This document shows, one piece after another, positions 14,449 through 19,519 of a stretch of DNA of 19,519 bases (the first letter of the stretch is position 1; every line of letters starts with the position of its first letter). Under the pieces are notes generated by a model. The model made no database searches, had not been told where the DNA came from, and saw nothing but the letters and a program-made list of their open reading frames with translations. The position numbers and the translations under genes were made by a program. Origin of the DNA: an uncultured Clostridia bacterium (GTDB taxonomy: Bacteria > Bacillota > Clostridia > Oscillospirales > Ruminococcaceae); assembly GCA_944388825.1 (NCBI GenBank), contig CALXKG010000076.1:1-19519 (forward strand), written 5' to 3'.

Positions 14449-15684
14449 TTATGTTTTCTGGGCGTTGGCCAGCATCAGCTTGATGCGGTTTTGCTGGTTG
14501 ACCGCGCTGGCGCCGGGGTCATAGTCGACGGCGACGATGTTGGCGTTCGGGTTTTTCTCCTTGATCGTCCGGATCATCCCCTTGCCGACGATGTGGTTGG
14601 GCAGGCAGCCGAACGGCTGGGTGCAGACGACGTTTTCGATCCCTTCATGCACCAGCGAGACGATCTCGGCCGTAAGCAGCCACCCCTCCCCCATCTTGAC
14701 CCCATGGCTGATATACCCTTCGGCCAACTTGACCTCGTCCGGGAACCAGCTGGAGGGGCGGAAGCTCCCCTCCTTTTTCACCGCGTCGATGACCTCTTTT
14801 TCCCGGCCGGTCAGGTAGTTGTAGATGAGCTTGAAGAGGGCGACCTTGCCGGCGCTGCCGCCGTAGAGGGTACGGTCCTCGATCGTGTTGTAGACGCAGT
14901 AGAGGCAGAAACCCATCAGCCCCGGGACGACCACCTCGGCCCCCTCCTGGAGGAGGAAGGCTTCCAGATTGTTGTTGCCCAGAGGCGAATATTTGACGTA
15001 GATCTCCCCGACGACCCCGACCTTGACCTTCTTTTCCTTCTTCCGGGGGATCGAGGCGAAGTCGCGGATGATCGCGTCGTACCATTTGCGCACCTGCGCC
15101 CGGGGGATATAGGGCTTTTTGCCCATCTGCCCGCAGAGGTAATCCTCCCAATAGGCGACCTTTCCCGCCGTGTCCCCCTTTTCGATCTCATACGGGAGGC
15201 ACTGGTTCTGCAAATCGGTCAAGAGGTCGCCCAGAAAGACCGCGTTGACCAGCTGGACCGCCATCGGCAGGGAGATCTTAAAGCCGGGGTTACTTTCCAG
15301 CCCGGTAAACGAAAGCGATATGACCGGGATATACCCGTACCCGCTCTTCTGCAGGGCCTTGCGCAGCAGGTGGATATAGTTGGAGGCCCGGCAGCCGCCG
15401 CCCGTCTGGGTGATCAGCAGCGCCACCTTATGCAGGTCGTATTTGCCGCTCTCCAGCGCGTCGATCATCTGCCCGATGACCAGAAGCGCCGGGTAGCAGG
15501 TGTCGTTGTGGACGTTGCGCAGCCCCTGTTCAATGACCGCGTGGCTGTCGTTGGTCAGCAGCTCCGCCTTATACCCGTGCTGCCGCATGATCTGCACCAT
15601 CATATTGAAGTGGACCGGCAGCATCGTCGGCACCAGGATGGTGTGGGTCTTTTTCATTTCTTCGGTAAAAACGACTCGTTCCAT
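14449..15684 (-). CDS. 2-hydroxyacyl-CoA dehydratase D-component-like iron-sulfur protein
   Basis: 411 residues resembling the HgdB/FldC/double-cubane superfamily fold. Visible motifs are NDTCYPALL (C63), TQTGGGCRASNYIHLLR (C98), VGEIYVKYSPLGNNNLE (225-241), GFCLYC (C260, C263) and CTQPFGCLPNHIVGKGM (C354, C360), the last being strongly typical of the family. Such proteins hold a [4Fe-4S] or double-cubane cluster and accept single low-potential electrons from an ATP-driven activator, here almost certainly the 985-residue protein encoded 49 bases upstream. In many clostridia the two occur fused as one chain of about 1,400 residues; here they are separate. No CoA-transferase or other pathway gene is nearby, so the substrate, and whether it is a CoA ester at all, is unknown. 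Confidence 0.85.
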   Translation of the reverse strand: MERVVFTEEMKKTHTILVPTMLPVHFNMMVQIMRQHGYKAELLTNDSHAVIEQGLRNVHNDTCYPALLVIGQMIDALESGKYDLHKVALLITQTGGGCRASNYIHLLRKALQKSGYGYIPVISLSFTGLESNPGFKISLPMAVQLVNAVFLGDLLTDLQNQCLPYEIEKGDTAGKVAYWEDYLCGQMGKKPYIPRAQVRKWYDAIIRDFASIPRKKEKKVKVGVVGEIYVKYSPLGNNNLEAFLLQEGAEVVVPGLMGFCLYCVYNTIEDRTLYGGSAGKVALFKLIYNYLTGREKEVIDAVKKEGSFRPSSWFPDEVKLAEGYISHGVKMGEGWLLTAEIVSLVHEGIENVVCTQPFGCLPNHIVGKGMIRTIKEKNPNANIVAVDYDPGASAVNQQNRIKLMLANAQKT

Positions 15685-15733
15685 ATACCTTTCCTTCTAT
15701 CCTTACATGACCTTCCGGGTTGTTCGCTGCCGG

Positions 15734-18691
15734 TCAGGCGTTTGCCATGCCGCGGGCGGCGTTGGCCGTCTCCCGCTCGGCGACCGCCCCGAGGAGGGAG
15801 CGCAGCCGGATGCGGACCGCCCCGAGGTTGGAAATCTCGTCGATCTTCAGCTGGGTGTACAGCTTCCCGGCCGACTCCAAGATCGCGCGGACCTCGTCGG
15901 TGGTGATCGCGTCGATGCCGCAGCCGAAGCTGACCAGCTGGATCAGCTCCATGTCGGCGTTTTGGGTGACATATTTGGCGGCGTTATAGAGCCTGGCGTG
16001 GTAGGTCCACTGGTTTAAAACGTCCACCTTGACCGGTTCGACCAGGTCGGAGACGCAATCCTCCGAGATGACGACCATCCCCAGCGAGGTCAGAAGCCGG
16101 TTGATGCCGTGGTTGATCTCCGGGTCGATATGGTAGGGCCGGCCGCAGAGGACCGCGATCTTTTTGCCGTGGGAACGGGCGTACCGGATCATCTCCGCGC
16201 CCTTGTCCCGCACCAGCTGCCGCGACTGAGCGTAGGCGGCATAGGCCGCCCCGGCCGCCACCCGGACGTCTTTGCGGGTGATGCCCGGGAATTCGTCCAT
16301 GAAAAACCGGGTCGCGTGCCGGATAAAATCCTTCGGGCGGTGGACGCCGAAGTAGGGGTAGAGGAAGCGGACGTTTTTCAGCGCCCCGATGTTCGCGTGC
16401 AGCGTCTCGGGATAGTAAGCGACGACCGGGCAGTTGTAGTGGTTGTCCCCCTTATGCTCGTCGAAATTGTAGGTGAGGCAGGGATAGAAGATGGTGTCGA
16501 TCCCCTGCTGCAGCAGCCACTCGATATGCCCGTGGATCAGCTTTGCCGGATAACAGACGGTGTCGGACGGGATGGTATACCGGCCGAGGTTGTAGGTCTG
16601 GCGGGTAGAGATGGGCGAGACGACTACCTCAAACCCGAGGCTTGAGAGGAAGGCGTGCCAGAAAGGCAGGTTCTCGATCATGTTGAGCCCCAGCGGCAGG
16701 CCGATCTTCCCCCGCGGGCCCTCTGTGGACTTTAACCCGCGGATCAGGTCCAGCTTATATTCGTACATATCCGGCAGTTTCTCCGCATTCTGGATGCCGA
16801 GGGGCTTTTCGCACTTGTTGCCGGAGATAAACCGCTTGCCGTCCGAGAAGGTGTTGACGGTCAGGGGGCAGTGGTTGGCGCAGCCTTTGCAGGTGACCGA
16901 TTTGGCGGTGTGGGTGAAGTGTTCCAGCTCTTCCAGGGAGAGGATGCCCGATTCCTTCTGCCGCTTGCCCTTGCCGTAAAGGGCGGCGCCAAAAGCCCCC
17001 ATCAGCCCGGCGATGTTCGGGCGGATAACGTCCCGGCCGATCTCCCGCTCAAAACTCCGCAGCACCGCGTCGTTGAGGAAGGTGCCCCCCTGGACGACGA
17101 TATGCCGGCCCAGCTCGTCGGGCGAATGGGCGCGGATAACCTTATAGATGGCATTTTTGACGACCGACAGCGAGAGCCCCGCCGAAATATCGGCGACCGA
17201 CGCGCCGTCCTTCTGGGCCTGCTTGACCGACGAATTCATAAAGACGGTGCAGCGGGACCCGAGGTCGACCGGATACTGGGAGAAGAGGCCGCGTCTGGCA
17301 AAGTCGGCGATCTCGTACCCCATCGACTTGGCGAACGTCTCGATAAAAGAGCCGCAGCCGGAGGAACAGGCCTCGTTTAGCATGATGCTGTCGATCGAGT
17401 TGTTGCGCACCTTAAAGCACTTGATGTCCTGCCCGCCGATGTCCAGGATAAAGTCGACGTCCGGCTCAAAGTGCCGGGCGGCCCGGAAATGGGCCATCGT
17501 TTCGACGATTCCGTCGTCCACCTGGAAAGCGTTGCGGATCAGGTCCTCGCCGTAACCGGTGACGACGCCGGAACAGAGGGTGATCCGGTCGCCGCAGAGC
17601 CTGCGGATCCGGATCAGCTGTTCCCGGATGATGCTGACCGGGTTGCCGTGGTTGGAAGAATAATATTTATAGAGGATCTTATCGTCCTCCGCGATCAGCA
17701 CGACCTTGGTGGTTGTCGAGCCGCAGTCGATGCCGAGGTAGGCGTTGCCGGAATAGTTTTCGATCTCCCGCTCCTCAACCGTCGCCCTGGCATGGCGGGC
17801 GGCGAAAGCCCGGTAATCTTCTTCGTTTGCAAAAAGGGGCTTCAGATAATTGGTCGCGCTGACGCCGCCGGTCGCCTTGTCGATCCGGTCGAGCAGGTCG
17901 TCCATCTCTGTCTCGGGGCAGGTTTCCCCGGCATAGAAGGCGGTGCCGATCGCGACTGAGAACTGGCCCAGTTCCGGGAAGAGGGCGTTTTCGGGGGACA
18001 GATGCAGCGTCTCGACAAACCGCTCCTGCAGCCCCTTGAAGAAGAAGAGCGGCCCGCCCAGAAACGCGATCTTCCCCTTCAGCTCCCGCCCCTGGGCAAG
18101 GCCGGTGATCGTCTGGTCGACGACCGCCTGGAAGATGCTGGCGGCGAGGTCTTCCTTCCGGGCACCCTGGTTTAAGAGCGGCTCGATATCCGACTTGGCA
18201 AAGACCCCGCAGCGGGACGCGATCGGGTAGAGCTTTTCATGCTTTGCGGCAAGCTGGTCCAGTTCCCCCGGCGTCACGTCCAGAAGGGAGGCCATCTGGT
18301 CGATAAACGCGCCGGTGCCGCCGGCGCAGGTGCCGTTCATCCGCTCCTCCACCCCGCCGGTCAGGAAGAGGATCTTTGCGTCCTCCCCGCCCAGCTCGAT
18401 GATGACGTCGATATCCGGGTCGAAAAAGGGGACGGCCTTGCTTGTCGCGTAGACCTCCTGGATAAATTCGATGCCGGCGGCCTTGGACAGCCCGAACCCG
18501 GCCGAACCGGAGAGCGCGACCCGGAAGGGGTTGTCCCCGACCGTTTCCCTGGCCGCCCGCAGCAGCTCGCCCGTCTTCTGGCGCACCTGGGAGAAGTGGC
18601 GCTCATAGCGCTTAAAGAGGATTTTCTCCCCTTCCATCACGACCACTTTGACGGTGGTCGACCCGATGTCGATCCCGATATTCAAACGCAT
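15734..18691 (-). CDS. Tandem acyl-CoA dehydratase activase (BadF/HgdC-type) with DUF2229 region
   Basis: 985 residues. Two ASKHA ATPase domains come first. Domain 1 (about 1-255) has GIDIGSTTVKVVV, ELGGEDAK (99-106), CAGGTGAF (122-129) and SRCGVFAKS (C161). Domain 2 (about 316-575) has GIDCGSTTTKVVL, DIGGQDIKCF (417-426), ACSSGCGSF (C442, C446), SRCTVF (C481) and QGGTFLNDAV. In HgdC-type activators the cysteines of these two loops bind the [4Fe-4S] cluster bridging a dimer. A C-x2-C-x3-C...C cluster (C601, C604, C608, C627) and a DUF2229-like part (about 660-970; CYPAKLIHGH, FYPCLTYN, NCPVVAYYPE, FGCGIDAITTDEVR) follow. Role: ATP-driven single-electron transfer to the adjacent dehydratase-like protein. 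The ATG at 18691 overlaps the tetR stop by ten bases. Confidence 0.9.
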   Translation of the reverse strand: MRLNIGIDIGSTTVKVVVMEGEKILFKRYERHFSQVRQKTGELLRAARETVGDNPFRVALSGSAGFGLSKAAGIEFIQEVYATSKAVPFFDPDIDVIIELGGEDAKILFLTGGVEERMNGTCAGGTGAFIDQMASLLDVTPGELDQLAAKHEKLYPIASRCGVFAKSDIEPLLNQGARKEDLAASIFQAVVDQTITGLAQGRELKGKIAFLGGPLFFFKGLQERFVETLHLSPENALFPELGQFSVAIGTAFYAGETCPETEMDDLLDRIDKATGGVSATNYLKPLFANEEDYRAFAARHARATVEEREIENYSGNAYLGIDCGSTTTKVVLIAEDDKILYKYYSSNHGNPVSIIREQLIRIRRLCGDRITLCSGVVTGYGEDLIRNAFQVDDGIVETMAHFRAARHFEPDVDFILDIGGQDIKCFKVRNNSIDSIMLNEACSSGCGSFIETFAKSMGYEIADFARRGLFSQYPVDLGSRCTVFMNSSVKQAQKDGASVADISAGLSLSVVKNAIYKVIRAHSPDELGRHIVVQGGTFLNDAVLRSFEREIGRDVIRPNIAGLMGAFGAALYGKGKRQKESGILSLEELEHFTHTAKSVTCKGCANHCPLTVNTFSDGKRFISGNKCEKPLGIQNAEKLPDMYEYKLDLIRGLKSTEGPRGKIGLPLGLNMIENLPFWHAFLSSLGFEVVVSPISTRQTYNLGRYTIPSDTVCYPAKLIHGHIEWLLQQGIDTIFYPCLTYNFDEHKGDNHYNCPVVAYYPETLHANIGALKNVRFLYPYFGVHRPKDFIRHATRFFMDEFPGITRKDVRVAAGAAYAAYAQSRQLVRDKGAEMIRYARSHGKKIAVLCGRPYHIDPEINHGINRLLTSLGMVVISEDCVSDLVEPVKVDVLNQWTYHARLYNAAKYVTQNADMELIQLVSFGCGIDAITTDEVRAILESAGKLYTQLKIDEISNLGAVRIRLRSLLGAVAERETANAARGMANA

Positions 18692-19371
18692 CTTTCTTCT
18701 CCCTTTCTCTCGTTCTCTCTCTGTAAAATCCCATACAGGATAATATCCAGCGACGCCCTGAGCCCCTTTTCCATCGTTTCCAGCGCCAGCTCCGCCGGGA
18801 CATGGCGGCGGAAGATCAGCTCCAGGTATCTCGCCTGCACGCTTTCCACCAGCTCCAGCAGCAGCTGCAGCGTCAATTCCTTATCCACGTCCGGCCGAAG
18901 GGAACTGCGGCTTAAAAACAGCCGGAGGGCGACGCTCGCCCGCTCCCGGAAAACCCGGCGTTTATCCTCGATCATCCCTGCGACCGCGTCGGACGGGCAG
19001 GAGCTGAGCAGCTGGGTCAGGATGTGGTAGTGGTCCGGATGGGTGGAAAAAAAGTCGGTCTGCCGGCGGTAAAAGTCCAGCAGCGCCCCGTCGTCCACCG
19101 GATGGCTGCGGAGCTTATCCAGGTCAAGGAACTGCCAGAGGTCGTCCAGACACCGGTCGCAGACCGCCAGGAACAGGTTTTCCTTGTTTTTGAAATAGTG
19201 GTATAAAAGCCCCTTGGATATGCCGGCCGAGAGGCAGATCTGATTGGTCGACGCGCCCTCGTAGCCCCGCTGGCCAAATTCCCGCAGAGCGGCGTCTATG
19301 ATCTTACGGCGGCTTATCTTGCTTTTGGCGATCTCGCGGTGATTTTCCCGGGGGGATTGGGGTTCGGTCAT
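18682..19371 (-). CDS. TetR/AcrR-family transcriptional regulator
   Basis: 229 residues. The N-terminal TetR DNA-binding domain (about 20-75) is clear: RRKIIDAALREFGQRGYEGA, then STNQICLSAGISKGLLYHYF (recognition helix about 52-58) and KNKENLFLAV. The rest is a helical ligand-binding domain with no recognised specificity. The ATG at 19371 is preferred to an in-frame ATG at 19494, because the predicted promoter (19450-19478) lies downstream of the latter and the intervening reading frame has no family similarity; a purine-rich AAAGAGAG site precedes 19371. It heads the operon with the activase, dehydratase-like and membrane genes and overlaps the next gene by ten bases, so autoregulation together with control of that operon is the natural inference. 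The inducer may be an acyl-CoA or a toxic small molecule; this is not shown. Confidence 0.92.
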   Translation of the reverse strand: MTEPQSPRENHREIAKSKISRRKIIDAALREFGQRGYEGASTNQICLSAGISKGLLYHYFKNKENLFLAVCDRCLDDLWQFLDLDKLRSHPVDDGALLDFYRRQTDFFSTHPDHYHILTQLLSSCPSDAVAGMIEDKRRVFRERASVALRLFLSRSSLRPDVDKELTLQLLLELVESVQARYLELIFRRHVPAELALETMEKGLRASLDIILYGILQRENERKGEERCV

Positions 19372-19405
19372 CTCTCTTTTTCTCTCTTTCCCGGCAGGGG
19401 ATTTA

Positions 19406-19417
19406 TGGAATGTTCCA
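19406..19417. promoter_or_regulatory. Palindrome in the tetR leader (candidate second operator)
   Basis: TGGAATGTTCCA is a 5-2-5 inverted repeat; with one bulge the symmetry extends through TTTA/TAAA to about 19402-19422. It lies about 35 bases upstream of the tetR ATG, inside the predicted leader. It differs in sequence from the palindrome at the promoter, so a different regulator or an RNA role is possible. Confidence 0.35.
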
Positions 19418-19449
19418 ATAAACCGCCCGGCGATTTGTGTACATTGTGT

Positions 19450-19478
19450 ATTATAGCATAAATTGACCAGATGGTCTA
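19450..19478 (-). promoter_or_regulatory. Promoter of the tetR-activase operon
   Basis: Minus strand: -35 TAGACC (19473-19478, 4/6 of TTGACA), a 17-base spacer, and an extended -10 TGCTATAAT with a perfect TATAAT hexamer (19450-19455). Predicted start is near 19443, giving a leader of about 70 bases. It stands in an AT-rich pocket of an otherwise GC-rich region. Confidence 0.7.
19463..19478. promoter_or_regulatory. TetR-type operator palindrome over the -35 and spacer
   Basis: TTGACCAGATGGTCTA on the plus strand is a near-perfect palindrome (TGACCA-GA-TGGTCT core). It closely resembles the TTGACCA-N2-TGGTCAA and TAGACC-N4-GGTCTA sites known for the TetR-family proteins RutR and NemR. Lying on the -35 and spacer, binding there would block RNA polymerase. 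Most probably it is bound by the adjacent TetR protein. Confidence 0.65.
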
Positions 19479-19519
19479 TACATCCAATGTACAAAAACGG
19501 GGGCGGGGTCTGTCGATTT

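Larger units (their letters stand above)
19438..19493. repeat. Outer inverted repeat framing the tetR promoter
   Basis: TGTACATTG (19438-19446) and CAATGTACA (19485-19493) are perfect 9-base inverted copies separated by 38 bases, which contain the -10, the -35 and the operator-like palindrome. They could be extra regulator sites that loop or bind cooperatively, or an RNA/DNA stem; the function is unknown. Confidence 0.5.

Noticed and set aside
14491..15906. 471-codon open frame on the plus strand opposite the dehydratase-like gene
   Set aside because: It is a shadow of the minus-strand coding sequence, rich in Asp/Leu/Arg/Val from complement codons, and crosses the gene junction without any signal.
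19372..19494. Longer tetR reading frame starting at the ATG at 19494
   Set aside because: The extra 41 residues do not resemble TetR N-termini, and the predicted transcription start (near 19443) lies downstream of this ATG.

Overview
The window reads like a chromosomal segment of a high-GC, anaerobic, endospore-forming member of the Clostridia. An Oscillospirales-type genome is my guess, at low confidence. The reasons are: the Bacillota gene order yicC-remA-gmk-rpoZ...priA-def-fmt-rsmB-rlmN-stp-prkC-rsgA...thiN; a spoVM sporulation peptide gene; and an ATP-driven 2-hydroxyacyl-CoA-dehydratase-type module, which occurs in strict anaerobes. Every gene I can support lies on the minus strand, so transcription runs from the right end to the left end. 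Many start codons are GTG or TTG with good Shine-Dalgarno (SD) sequences.

Right part (about 13.4-19.5 kb): a four-gene accessory operon. A promoter with an extended -10, covered by a palindrome of TetR-operator type, precedes a TetR-family regulator. Then come a 985-residue protein with two ASKHA activase domains and a DUF2229 region, a 411-residue 2-hydroxyacyl-CoA dehydratase D-component-like protein, and a CmpB/PF06541-type membrane protein with a long charged coiled-coil tail. A strong intrinsic terminator follows. This is the most interesting part: it looks like a complete ATP-dependent low-potential electron-transfer machine (activator plus acceptor) under its own repressor and linked to a membrane protein. 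Its substrate is unknown.

Middle and left part (about 0.9-13.3 kb): the housekeeping cluster, driven from an extended -10 promoter upstream of yicC. It covers RNA turnover (yicC), matrix/sporulation regulation (remA), GMP kinase and RNA polymerase omega (gmk, rpoZ), replication restart (priA), N-terminal formylation and deformylation of proteins (fmt, def), rRNA methylation (rsmB, rlmN), the Ser/Thr phosphatase-kinase pair (stp, prkC), ribosome maturation (rsgA) and thiamine activation (thiN). Genes are tightly packed, with several 4-10 base overlaps. A terminator-like hairpin separates prkC from rsgA. Compared with the Bacillus order, coaBC (between rpoZ and priA) and rpe (between rsgA and thiN) are absent.

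Left edge (1-279): a 30-codon spoVM gene with a strong SD that may be masked by a hairpin, then the first 35 codons of a 5'-methylthioadenosine/S-adenosylhomocysteine nucleosidase gene that runs off the window.

No gene-free stretch exceeds 300 bases. The longest, 13272-13499, holds the terminator of the right-hand operon and the promoter and leader of the housekeeping operon. I saw no tRNA, rRNA, CRISPR array, insertion sequence or attachment site.
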